In this document: one piece after another, positions 21,402 to 28,153 of the stretch
How positions within the stretch are numbered: the stretch's first letter is position 1
Layout: every line of letters starts with the position of its first letter
From: a bacterium
GTDB taxonomy: Bacteria > Patescibacteriota > Minisyncoccia > UBA6257 > GWB1-50-10
Reading direction: 5' to 3'
DNA length: 29,037 nt
Assembly: GCA_021814805.1 (NCBI GenBank)
Contig: JAKAHT010000002.1
Location: 10,053-39,089 of the forward strand
Made by a program: the position numbers and the translations under genes
Notes under the pieces: model-generated
Seen by the model: the letters and a program-made list of their open reading frames with translations, nothing else
What the model was told of the DNA's origin: nothing
Databases searched by the model: none

Positions 21402-23009
21402 TTATTGGGTGGGTCTTAAATTAGTTTGATTGTCCGGGGCGACGTTGTAATAGTTAAGCACGAAGGTGGCGAGATCCCTGAAAGCCGGCACCACCGATTC
21501 TCCGGCCAGATATGAATCGGGATTATCCAGCTTGACAAGTATTACGAACCGCGGATTCGAGGCCGGTGCTATGCCTATAAACGTATCCATATATTTGTCG
21601 GTGTAGCCTCCATGAACCAGATCGGGTATTTGGGCCGTACCTGTTTTTCCGGCCACATCGAATTGGGGTATGACGGCTACTTTGTTGAAATTGACGGCTT
21701 TGACGAGCATGTCAATGACTTGCTTCGCGGTGCTTTCGCTTATCACTCTTCTTATCGTATGAGGTCCGAGCTCTGCATTGACATAAGGCCTCATAAGAAA
21801 TCCGCCGTTAGCTATGGCCGAGTAGGCGTTTATCATTTGAAGCGGCGTTACAGATATGCCTTGGCCGAAAGCAGCCGAAGCGTAATCTATGTCCTCAGCT
21901 CCTCTTCTCTCCAGGTTATTCAAACTGCCTGAGACTTCATTCGGCAGGTCTATGCCGGTCGTGGTTCCAAACCCAAATTTTGTGACGTAGTCGTAGAATA
22001 TTTTGCGTCCTATTTGCTGCTCCGCCCAGACGGCTCCGGTGTTCAACGAATCTTCTAAAACTCTTATCATTGTGGTCTTGGGCCCTCTTCCTTTATGATC
22101 CCAGTTGTTTATAGTTTTACCGTTCATTACGACGAATCCCTTGTCGTCATAAGTCGATGTCGGGGCGATGATGTTCTCGTTTATACCGGCCGACATGGTT
22201 ATCGATTTAAAAACGGAGCCAGGTTCATAGGTGTACTGCAAAGCCGGATCCAAAAAATTAGTGACATCTGATTTGCTGTAAGCATTGGGATCGAACGTTG
22301 GATAGTTGGCTAAAGCAAGTATTTTTCCGGTCGTCGGTTCTTCTATTATTATCGTCCCGCCGGTGGCATTTTGTTCTTTAATCAAATTTTGGAGAGTGTC
22401 TTCCGACTGAACTTGCAGATTTCTGTCTATCGTAAGATTTATGTCATTACCAGCTTCCAGAGTGTCGTTGTAATATTTCTCCACACCGTAAAGACCTATG
22501 GGTTCGGTGGTATTGGAATTCATGCCGACGAAACCGATTACTTGGGAAGAAAGTTCTCCGAATGGATAATAGCGGTACTGTTTGGTGTCGGTATAAATAC
22601 CCTCCAGATTCAAAGCGTCCACTGCCCCTACCATTTGATCGCTCGCTTTTTCGACTAGTATCCGAAACATGCTTTGGGGATTATTGAGAATTTTTTCGAG
22701 AGCGGTCGAGGTGGCGCCGATTACCGGTGCCAAAGCCAAAGCCTCGCTTTTGGGGTCTTTTATTTCTTTGGGGACGGCATAAATAACCGGGTAATCTTTA
22801 TTTAAAGCGACAGGTATGGAATTCCCATATCTGTCGGTCAAAAGAATGTCTCCGCGTCTCAATTCAAGCTGCGCGGAGTTTTCAGTCCTGGCCTGAACTT
22901 TCCCCAAGTAATACGATCCTTTGTTTATTTGAACGTTGTATAAATTGAATCCCAGGATTCCGAAAAGTATTCCGAATAGAGTTGTTAGAATGATAAATCT
23001 GACACCCAT
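21402..23009 (-). CDS. ftsI: FtsI/PBP2-type septal peptidoglycan transpeptidase
   Basis: A 535-residue class B penicillin-binding protein. One transmembrane helix (about 4-23) is followed by the dimerisation/pedestal domain with RRGDILLTDRYGNSIPVA. The transpeptidase domain shows the SxxK motif at Ser265-Lys268 (EPGSVFKS), SxN at Ser321-Asn323 (EDSLNTG) and KTG at 455-457 (AGKTGTAQ). It cross-links peptidoglycan at the septum, working with FtsW and regulated by FtsQLB. Position directly after the FtsL-like gene (25-nt overlap) and before murF is the normal dcw order. All catalytic residues are intact. Confidence 0.95.
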   Translation of the reverse strand: MGVRFIILTTLFGILFGILGFNLYNVQINKGSYYLGKVQARTENSAQLELRRGDILLTDRYGNSIPVALNKDYPVIYAVPKEIKDPKSEALALAPVIGATSTALEKILNNPQSMFRILVEKASDQMVGAVDALNLEGIYTDTKQYRYYPFGELSSQVIGFVGMNSNTTEPIGLYGVEKYYNDTLEAGNDINLTIDRNLQVQSEDTLQNLIKEQNATGGTIIIEEPTTGKILALANYPTFDPNAYSKSDVTNFLDPALQYTYEPGSVFKSITMSAGINENIIAPTSTYDDKGFVVMNGKTINNWDHKGRGPKTTMIRVLEDSLNTGAVWAEQQIGRKIFYDYVTKFGFGTTTGIDLPNEVSGSLNNLERRGAEDIDYASAAFGQGISVTPLQMINAYSAIANGGFLMRPYVNAELGPHTIRRVISESTAKQVIDMLVKAVNFNKVAVIPQFDVAGKTGTAQIPDLVHGGYTDKYMDTFIGIAPASNPRFVILVKLDNPDSYLAGESVVPAFRDLATFVLNYYNVAPDNQTNLRPTQ

Positions 23010-23296
23010 TGATGTTCGGTAAGATATTCTGGCTTGGTTTCCAAAACCAAATTATATTTCGTAGCCAAAGCATCAAGGGCTTTAGGGTCGGTCACTTTGA
23101 AAATCTGACTTTTGAGATCGGTATTATCGTTCGTAACCTTTGTTATTTGATCCTTTAAGCTCGAAATCTGGTATCTTGCGTTTACAAGAGCGTTATAAGT
23201 GAAAATGTACAAGACACCTGAAATAAGTATAAAGGAAAGTAAAAGCATTATGAAGCGTGCGTTCTGTGTATAAATCGATGGTCTTATTATTGTCAT
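22985..23296 (-). CDS. ftsL: FtsL-like cell division protein
   Basis: A 103-residue bitopic protein: short cytoplasmic N-terminus, one transmembrane helix (about 14-34), then a coiled-coil (about 38-66, with ARYQISSLKDQI and NDNTDLKSQIFKV) and a short C-terminal part. Sequence similarity in FtsL is low, so the assignment relies on topology and on its place between rsmH and ftsI. It would pair with the FtsB/DivIC-like protein encoded at 4787-5089 to activate septal synthesis. It overlaps rsmH by 4 nt and ftsI by 25 nt. Confidence 0.82.
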   Translation of the reverse strand: MTIIRPSIYTQNARFIMLLLSFILISGVLYIFTYNALVNARYQISSLKDQITKVTNDNTDLKSQIFKVTDPKALDALATKYNLVLETKPEYLTEHQWVSDLSF

Positions 23297-24177
23297 ATTA
23301 TTTTTATTGCTCTAAGTTTTGCCGATCGGCTTTTGGGGTTTCTTATTATTTCTTCGCGTTCCGGTTTGATGACTTTTTTATTTAAAATTTCAGCTTGGCC
23401 TTTTTTCTCCAGAGATTTGAATTTTTCCTTCACTATTTTGTCTTCCAGCGAGTGAAAAGTTATTATTCCCAGCCGTCCTCCTTTTTTGAGTATTTCCGGC
23501 GTTTCCTCGAGTACCGTTTTTAAATTTTCCAATTCGCCGTTTACGTAAATTCTTATAGCCTGGAAGGTTTTTGTGGCGTTATTAATTTTTCCTTGGCGGC
23601 CACCGAAAGCGGAATTGATTATTTCTGAAAGTTCTCTGGAAGTTCTTATTTTTTTATTTCTCCTTGCCGTTACTATGGCTTTCGAGATGCGTCTGGAGTT
23701 TCTTTCTTCACCGTATTCATAGATTATTTTTGCTAGTTCGTATTCGTTTTCCCCGTTGACTACGCTGTAGGCGTTAAGATCATTTATTTTGGGGCTATAT
23801 CTCATATCGAGTGGTTCATCGAGGGCGAAAGAAAATCCCCTGCCTGACGATTCTATGTGCCAGGAAGAAAATCCCAAATCCAGGATTAAACCGTCGGCTT
23901 TCGGCAAGCGATGTCTCTGGATAACTTTCGGTATGTCCGCATAATTGCCTTCGGTAAAAATTTTCATGGATCCCAAATCCAAACCTTCGAACCTTCTTTT
24001 GGTTTTCTCGAGCATCTCGGGGTCGAGGTCTATTCCGAGAAGCGTTCCACCGGGTGATATTCTTTTTAATATTTCTTCGGAATGTCCCCCGGCTCCCAAG
24101 GTGCCGTCTATAAAAAACTCTCCCTTTTTTGGATCCAGTATTCCTACCGTTTCTTTTAAAAGAACCGGAACGTGCAT
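23293..24177 (-). CDS. rsmH: 16S rRNA (cytosine-1402 N4)-methyltransferase RsmH
   Basis: A 294-residue class I SAM methyltransferase that adds the N4-methyl group to C1402 of 16S rRNA. Visible blocks are MHVPVLLKETVGIL, FIDGTLGAGGHSEEIL (SAM-binding glycine loop), LGIDLDPEML, GLILDLGFSSWHIE, GRGFSF, and GGRLGIITFHSLEDKIVK near the C-terminus. The start ATG at 24177 has AGGA 7 nt upstream. It lies one base after mraZ, which is the conserved first pair of the dcw cluster. Confidence 0.97.
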   Translation of the reverse strand: MHVPVLLKETVGILDPKKGEFFIDGTLGAGGHSEEILKRISPGGTLLGIDLDPEMLEKTKRRFEGLDLGSMKIFTEGNYADIPKVIQRHRLPKADGLILDLGFSSWHIESSGRGFSFALDEPLDMRYSPKINDLNAYSVVNGENEYELAKIIYEYGEERNSRRISKAIVTARRNKKIRTSRELSEIINSAFGGRQGKINNATKTFQAIRIYVNGELENLKTVLEETPEILKKGGRLGIITFHSLEDKIVKEKFKSLEKKGQAEILNKKVIKPEREEIIRNPKSRSAKLRAIKII

Positions 24178-24178
24178 T

Positions 24179-24610
24179 CTAAATTCCTAACTCTCCCAAT
24201 TTCTCGGCTATTTCATCCGAGGCGGATTCGGTTTTTATTTTGTATCCTTCCCAATTTTCCGAATCCCATATTTCTATCCTGTTGTAGAGACCAGTCAAAA
24301 CCACCTGTTTCTTTAATCCGGCATATTTTCTCAAATATTCAGGGATCAGTATTCTTCCCTGGTTATCAAAAGTCACATCCGATGCTCCGGCGAGCATTAA
24401 TCTCACAAACGCTCTGGAGTTAGATTGAGCCAATGGCAGCGACGTCAATTTTTGTACGAGCGTTTCCCATTCTTTTATACCGAACATGAAAAGGCATTTG
24501 TCCAAGCCTCTCGTTATAATGGCCCCGGCCTCTATTTTTTCTCTGAATTTAGCCGGTATGGCCACCCGACCTTTAATATCCAAGCTATGTTTGAATTCTC
24601 CCAGTATCAT
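24179..24610 (-). CDS. mraZ: MraZ, transcriptional regulator of the dcw cluster
   Basis: A 143-residue AbrB-fold DNA-binding protein that controls the dcw operon from its own promoter. The duplicated domain starts MILGEFKHSLDIKGRVAIPA and repeats as ASDVTFDNQGRILIPEYLRK. The open frame extends 15 codons further to a GTG at 24655, but family proteins start at the motif given, and the ATG at 24610 has GGGGA 9 nt upstream. The longer frame would also run through GTGG repeats that look like MraZ binding sites. I therefore choose the ATG. Confidence 0.95.
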   Translation of the reverse strand: MILGEFKHSLDIKGRVAIPAKFREKIEAGAIITRGLDKCLFMFGIKEWETLVQKLTSLPLAQSNSRAFVRLMLAGASDVTFDNQGRILIPEYLRKYAGLKKQVVLTGLYNRIEIWDSENWEGYKIKTESASDEIAEKLGELGI

Positions 24611-24635
24611 ATTTAGATATCCCCAGATTGGCGAG

Positions 24636-24689
24636 TTTTCCACAGGTTTATCCACTTCTCACCACTCTTATGTACTATTATACCACCAC
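24636..24689 (-). promoter_or_regulatory. mraZ promoter with GTGG repeats (probable MraZ operator)
   Basis: An extended -10, TGG-TATAAT, lies at 24677-24685 on the minus strand. GTGG repeats occur at 24640-24643, 24652-24655, 24662-24665 and as a doublet at 24683-24689, with steps of 12, 10 and 21 bp. MraZ is known to bind direct TGGG/GTGG-type repeats near 10-bp spacing, so self-regulation is likely. Read on the plus strand, two of these sites also resemble DnaA boxes (TTTTCCACA at 24636-24644; TTATCCACT at 24648-24656). Confidence 0.65.
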
Positions 24690-24699
24690 TCTCAACATT

Positions 24700-24720
24700 A
24701 AAAAACCGCCATACTGGCGG
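24700..24720 (-). terminator. short intrinsic terminator upstream of the mraZ promoter
   Basis: CCGCCA-GTA-TGGCGG followed by six T on the minus strand. It lies about 100 nt after the M50 terminator, so it acts as a second stop or ends a short separate transcript. The T run occupies the place expected for the mraZ -35. Confidence 0.8.
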
Positions 24721-24814
24721 ATAAGATAGGTTTCATGAGGTGTCCGAGGTGATAGTTATCAACAGTTGACTTTCTTAGGTTCCCCACTTTGGATGCTTTT
24801 CAATATCAAGGTAT

Positions 24815-24850
24815 AAAAAAAAGAGGAACCCGGATTCGTGGAATCCGGGA
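24815..24850 (-). terminator. intrinsic terminator of the M50 protease gene
   Basis: A perfect 9-bp stem CCCGGATTC (24829-24837) and GAATCCGGG (24841-24849) with a 3-nt loop, followed on the minus strand by TTCCTC and eight T (24815-24822). Confidence 0.92.
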
Positions 24851-24890
24851 TTTGAAAATATGAATTCTTTCCTCTCAGAAATTCAGACGG

Positions 24891-25643
24891 TCAGAATGTT
24901 TTGAGCCATACCCTGGTTGTGGACATAAAGACCAATCCCAGGATGAGCAGAAATGCATAGTAGATTCCCCAGTTTCTTTGCTGATTCTTTGTCATGGCGA
25001 GCTTGTTGTAACTCCCTTCCGGATCGTCATGCTTTGCTTGGAATTGCAATCCCCAGAAAAGCCAGATGGCTGTCATGAAGAACACTTGAGCGGACAATAT
25101 AGCCATCAAGATCGTCATTATGAAGAATGTTATGCCTATCGCCCACACGAAGTATCCGTCCCTGTCTTCCGAAATGCTGTTGAAGAGAACTTTGGCGAAA
25201 TGTCCGCCGTCGAATATCCATAGCGGCAGCAGATTATAAAGTATAAGATTGCCGCTTATGTTAACCACTCCTTCGAGTTGCGTTATTGTGATATTTCCGG
25301 CAGCCGCAAGAATTGCGAATACTATGACAACTATCAGATTTCCGGAAACGCCAGCCAAATAAATGGCTGCTTTTTTGGACCAGGGCAGATTGTCCAATTT
25401 ATTTTTGCAGCTTGCGTCCGGCACGGCTCCACCCATAATCACGAGGAATATGAGGTGGGTTTTTATGCCGTTAGCTTCCAAAAATATCAGGTGCCCCAGT
25501 TCGTGGACAACGACGGTTGCGAGTATGACGGTAGCGAAGAAATTGGGATCCTGGAGTTTAAGCCAATGCCCTATCTGAGCAAAGGCATACCAGTTGAGTA
25601 TTGCGGTTATAACCGCAACGAGAATGCTTACAGATCTTTTCAC
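24891..25643 (-). CDS. M50 family (site-2 type) intramembrane metalloprotease
   Basis: A 250-residue polytopic membrane protein with about six hydrophobic segments. The zinc-binding motif HELGH is at 47-51 within VVVHELGHLIF, and the third ligand region NLLPLWIFDGGH places Asp145 in the second conserved motif. There is no PDZ domain, as in SpoIVFB-like short members. It probably cuts membrane-embedded substrates such as anti-sigma factors or signal-peptide remnants; none is identifiable here. The GTG start has a strong GGAGGT 4 nt upstream, unusual in this window, and the gene has its own consensus promoter and terminator, so it is a stand-alone unit. Confidence 0.93.
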   Translation of the reverse strand: MKRSVSILVAVITAILNWYAFAQIGHWLKLQDPNFFATVILATVVVHELGHLIFLEANGIKTHLIFLVIMGGAVPDASCKNKLDNLPWSKKAAIYLAGVSGNLIVVIVFAILAAAGNITITQLEGVVNISGNLILYNLLPLWIFDGGHFAKVLFNSISEDRDGYFVWAIGITFFIMTILMAILSAQVFFMTAIWLFWGLQFQAKHDDPEGSYNKLAMTKNQQRNWGIYYAFLLILGLVFMSTTRVWLKTF

Positions 25644-25724
25644 GAGTACCTCCGTATATTTTGTTGTTAATAGTGATTAAAGACTCCCTTTAAGACTAAA
25701 TATTTTCGTATTTAATCTTTTTAT

Positions 25725-25753
25725 ATTATATAACTAAAATAGTCTATTGTCAA
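25725..25753 (-). promoter_or_regulatory. consensus sigma70 promoter of the M50 protease
   Basis: Minus strand TTGACA (25748-25753), 17-bp spacer, TATAAT (25725-25730): a full consensus match. The -35 overlaps the last codon of the upstream gene. The leader of about 75 nt contains a 7-bp inverted repeat GATTAAA/TTTAATC. Confidence 0.87.
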
Positions 25754-26934
25754 TGTAATCTTTCGACTACTTTTTTCCATCGGGAGAGCGGTTCGTGCGT
25801 CAAAAGCGATATGGTTTTCTGTTTGGAATAACCCATCTTTTGAAGTTTTTCCAAACTCTCCACCCCGTCCATTATTAACCGGCTGTATTCAGTTACGTAA
25901 ATTTCTTTTACAAGATTTTGAAGCCACTTTTTGAAATCCTCGTCCGATTTTTCTCCTAATTTACCAAGGAGGCCGTCTTCCTTCGCGGAATTCAGCATCG
26001 CTTCGAGTTTGTTTTTTTCTTCTTCGTCGAAATAATCGTAATTTCCGCCTTTTCTAGTGAGGACCGCATATATTTCCTTAGGCGTCGTGTGGTCGGTCGA
26101 ATAGGCCAGTATCTCGTCGGCAGCCGCTTCGTCGAACTTTTCTCTCTTGAATCTCAAGAAATTTTTGACGACCAATTCTTTTTCTTCATCCGTTTTGGTT
26201 GCTTCGAGTCTTTTTGGGAAGAAAAACACGGTGACTTGTTTATCGAACAGGTTGCGTATGGCGTGCTGTTCTTCGTGTTTGTATATAGATGCGGAGTCCA
26301 CGAAATCCTTATGGTTGAATCCCCACCACCCCGATTTTTCGGCGGTAACGGTTCCTTCTAAATCAGGTATCAATGATGATTTTATGCTGATGCCGGCGCT
26401 TCTTTTGATTTCCATTTTTTCCTTACTATCCGCCTTTTCTTCGTCACCGAAGAAATTTTCCGTGTAGATTAAGGAGTAATCTTTCTTGTTTTGACAGCGG
26501 ATGTAAAAGGTTATCGGTCCCACTATTATTTCTATATTTCCTTCGGGGTAGCGGCCGAACAAGGCCTTAAAAAGTTCTTTGTCCTCTGGATATTTTTCTC
26601 TGACTTCTTTGATTTTTTGGTGTTTGTATTCGTATTTTAAAGCTACTTCCTTGGCTATGTCTTTTTGCTCCTCATTTATGCCGTATTTGGCTCCGAGTTT
26701 TTCCACCGCTTTATATATATCTTCCGCCGAAGCGTCAGGGTTATTTCTGACGGCTCTTATGACCTCTTCCTCTATTCCGGCCAGACCCTCCATTTGGTTA
26801 TTAAGGTTCCTTTTAAATCTTTCGAGTGATTCCGCCTTTTTTTCTTTGGGCAGTTCCCTTATTTTTTTGAGTTCTTCTTTCGGTTCAAAGACTTCTTGGG
26901 GGGTGATCCCGAATTTTTCTGGTCCTGAATTCAT
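25750..26934 (-). CDS. protein of unknown family with an HExxH motif, possible zinc metallopeptidase
   Basis: A 394-residue protein, strongly charged (rich in Lys and Glu), with no signal peptide or membrane helix visible. Residues about 15-120 are predicted helical. A central region contains the motif YKHEEQHAIRNLF, that is HExxH at 220-224, and FDEAAADEILAY about 45 residues later offers Glu269 as a third zinc ligand in an ExxxD pattern, as in gluzincin peptidases. This is inference from motif spacing only; I recognise no family. The frame runs back to 26976 through the tRNA, but the ATG at 26934 is the sensible start. That ATG lies 6 nt after the tRNA-Val 3' end with no Shine-Dalgarno motif, so the mRNA may be released by tRNA processing. 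Confidence 0.8.
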   Translation of the reverse strand: MNSGPEKFGITPQEVFEPKEELKKIRELPKEKKAESLERFKRNLNNQMEGLAGIEEEVIRAVRNNPDASAEDIYKAVEKLGAKYGINEEQKDIAKEVALKYEYKHQKIKEVREKYPEDKELFKALFGRYPEGNIEIIVGPITFYIRCQNKKDYSLIYTENFFGDEEKADSKEKMEIKRSAGISIKSSLIPDLEGTVTAEKSGWWGFNHKDFVDSASIYKHEEQHAIRNLFDKQVTVFFFPKRLEATKTDEEKELVVKNFLRFKREKFDEAAADEILAYSTDHTTPKEIYAVLTRKGGNYDYFDEEEKNKLEAMLNSAKEDGLLGKLGEKSDEDFKKWLQNLVKEIYVTEYSRLIMDGVESLEKLQKMGYSKQKTISLLTHEPLSRWKKVVERLH

Positions 26935-26940
26935 ATTTAG

Positions 26941-27012
26941 TGGGCGTTGCTGGGATCGAACCAGCGATCTTTGCAATGTGAATGCAACGTTCTACCACTG
27001 AACTAAACGCCC
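26941..27012 (-). tRNA. tRNA-Val (anticodon CAC)
   Basis: A complete cloverleaf on the minus strand: acceptor GGGCGTT pairs perfectly with AACGCCC, the anticodon stem TTGCA/TGCAA encloses TTCACAT giving anticodon CAC, and the T arm is GCTGG-TTCGATC-CCAGC. Discriminator A, no encoded CCA. Confidence 0.95.
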
Positions 27013-27021
27013 AGTATTCTT

Positions 27022-27050
27022 AAATTAAAACAAATCAGCGCCTCTTTCAA
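27022..27050 (-). promoter_or_regulatory. possible tRNA-Val promoter overlapping the rplL terminator
   Basis: Minus strand TTGAAA (27045-27050), 17-bp spacer, TAATTT (27022-27027). The -35 lies in the loop of the rplL terminator and the start would fall a few bases before the tRNA 5' end. The -10 is a modest match. Confidence 0.4.
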
Positions 27051-27061
27051 GGCGCTGATTT
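27026..27061 (-). terminator. intrinsic terminator of rplJ-rplL
   Basis: A perfect 12-bp stem AAATCAGCGCCT (27032-27043) and AGGCGCTGATTT (27050-27061) with a 6-nt loop, followed by a T-rich tail on the minus strand. Confidence 0.88.
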
Positions 27062-27082
27062 TATCCTAGATAAAATACCTGA

Positions 27083-27454
27083 TTATTGGAGTTCCGCCGT
27101 AGCACCGACTTCTTCCAATTTTTTCTTCAGCTCTTCGGCTTCTTCCTTCTTCAAGCCTTCCTTCACCACTTTCGGTGCGCCGTCGACGAGATCCTTGGCC
27201 TCTTTGAGACCAAGTCCCGTGGCTTCTCTTAAGACTTTTATGACGTTGATTTTTTGGTCTCCGCCGATCTTAAGAAGAACGTTCCAGGACGTTTTTTCTT
27301 CGGCTTCTCCCCCACCCGCGCCGTTACCGGATCCAGCCACAGCCATGGCTGCAGCCGAAACTCCGAATTTTTCCTCGAGAGCTTTGACGAGCTCGGCGAG
27401 TTCCACTACGGAAAGTTTTTCTATTTTTTCTATTATGTCTTTGAATTTTTCCAT
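27083..27454 (-). CDS. rplL: 50S ribosomal protein L7/L12
   Basis: A 123-residue stalk protein that recruits translation factors to the ribosome. The N-terminal dimerisation part (KFKDIIEKIEKLSVVELAEL) binds L10; a flexible Ala/Gly-rich hinge (about residues 34-53) follows; and the C-terminal factor-binding domain has INVIKVLREATGLGLKEAKD and VDGAPKVVKEGL. Length is normal. It lies 24 nt after rplJ and ends at a strong terminator. No Shine-Dalgarno motif is present, only an A-rich stretch. Confidence 0.98.
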   Translation of the reverse strand: MEKFKDIIEKIEKLSVVELAELVKALEEKFGVSAAAMAVAGSGNGAGGGEAEEKTSWNVLLKIGGDQKINVIKVLREATGLGLKEAKDLVDGAPKVVKEGLKKEEAEELKKKLEEVGATAELQ

Positions 27455-27478
27455 TTTTTTGTTATTTTTTTTGCGACC

Positions 27479-27976
27479 TTATGATTGCTTAGCTTTTTCA
27501 TTCAAAACAAACAAAACTTTTTTAATTGGAACGGTAAGCATAAAAGCAAGTTGTCCTAAAAGGACTTCCCTTGAAGGCAGCTGTCCCAAAGTTTCGACTT
27601 CCGCCGAATCCATAAACCTTTTATCGTTCAAGTCGAATCCGCCCAAGATGTTGAATATTTTCTTGGATTTGAAGGTTTTGCCGAATTTATAAACCACATT
27701 GGCCGTCTCTACCGAATTTTTCGGTGAAAAAACCACGCCGGTTTGGCCGGCCAGTTTCTTGGCATCGAATTCTATGCCTTTTTCTTTGAGGGCCAAAGTA
27801 AGAAGTCTCTTTTTCATGACCACCATCACTCCGCCAAGTTCCCTTATGAGCTTTCTGAAGCCGTTGAGTTCGTTGGCTGAAAGCCCGGTGAAATCGGTGA
27901 AGACTATGGTTTCGCTCTTGCCTATTTTTTCCTTGCCGGTTTCAATTTGTTCCTTTTTTTGTGCTTTTGTTTTCAT
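27479..27976 (-). CDS. rplJ: 50S ribosomal protein L10
   Basis: A 165-residue protein that anchors L7/L12 dimers to the 23S rRNA stalk base. Typical blocks are ETIVFTDFTGLSANELNGFR, LRELGGV-type helix (IRELGGVMVVMKKRL), GQTGVVFS and LGGFDLNDKRF; the C-terminal helix VPIKKVLFVLNEKA binds L7/L12. Its expression is expected to be self-controlled through the L10 leader upstream. No Shine-Dalgarno motif precedes the ATG. Confidence 0.97.
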   Translation of the reverse strand: MKTKAQKKEQIETGKEKIGKSETIVFTDFTGLSANELNGFRKLIRELGGVMVVMKKRLLTLALKEKGIEFDAKKLAGQTGVVFSPKNSVETANVVYKFGKTFKSKKIFNILGGFDLNDKRFMDSAEVETLGQLPSREVLLGQLAFMLTVPIKKVLFVLNEKAKQS

Positions 27977-27984
27977 GAGTTTTT

Positions 27985-28043
27985 CTACGAATTACGAAAA
28001 GATAGGAATATGCAAAATATTAGTAAAAATTCGTATTTCGTAG
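27985..28043. repeat. inverted repeat of TACGAA-type units between the attenuator and rplJ
   Basis: CTACGAATTACGAA (27985-27998) is complementary to TTCGTATTTCGTAG (28030-28043) with one mismatch, separated by 31 nt. It is not part of the L10 leader fold and resembles a small palindromic repeat element. Confidence 0.7.
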
Positions 28044-28049
28044 CCCAAT

Positions 28050-28073
28050 AAAAAACTACGACCTTTGCCGTAG
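28050..28073 (-). terminator. attenuator hairpin in the rplJ leader
   Basis: CTACG (28056-28060) pairs with CGTAG (28069-28073) around an 8-nt loop and is followed by six T on the minus strand (28050-28055). Its 5' arm CTACGG is also used in the L10 leader closing stem, so the two structures exclude each other. Confidence 0.8.
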
Positions 28074-28150
28074 AATTAGAACAACTTTATAGTTGATTTC
28101 CTCGGCAGGATTATTAAGTTCGTTAAAACCCCTGCTATCTACGGAACTGA
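28050..28150 (-). promoter_or_regulatory. ribosomal protein L10 leader (autoregulatory RNA)
   Basis: The minus-strand leader shows the known L10 leader hallmarks: CCGTAGATAGCAGGG (about 28130-28144), then AATCCTGCCGAGG pairing back through CAGG/CCTG, and a closing stem CCGTAGA (28138-28144) with TCTACGG (28069-28075). Binding of L10-(L12)n to the kink-turn region is known to repress the operon. Here the closing stem competes with the terminator at 28050-28073, so control would be by transcription attenuation. Confidence 0.88.
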
Positions 28151-28153
28151 ATT

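Noticed and set aside
24611..24655. N-terminal extension of MraZ from GTG at 24655
   Set aside because: MraZ family proteins start at the internal ATG motif, which has its own Shine-Dalgarno motif; the extension covers GTGG operator repeats.
24698..24736. 12-codon ORF running through the terminator before mraZ, as a possible leader peptide
   Set aside because: No Shine-Dalgarno motif, no run of regulatory codons and no alternative antiterminator fold seen; likely chance.
12848..24793. Shared 14-nt motif CCAAAGTGGG(A/G)AAC on the minus strand near 12850 and 24785
   Set aside because: The first copy is explained as coding sequence of the 50-codon ORF, the match has a mismatch, and only two copies are seen.
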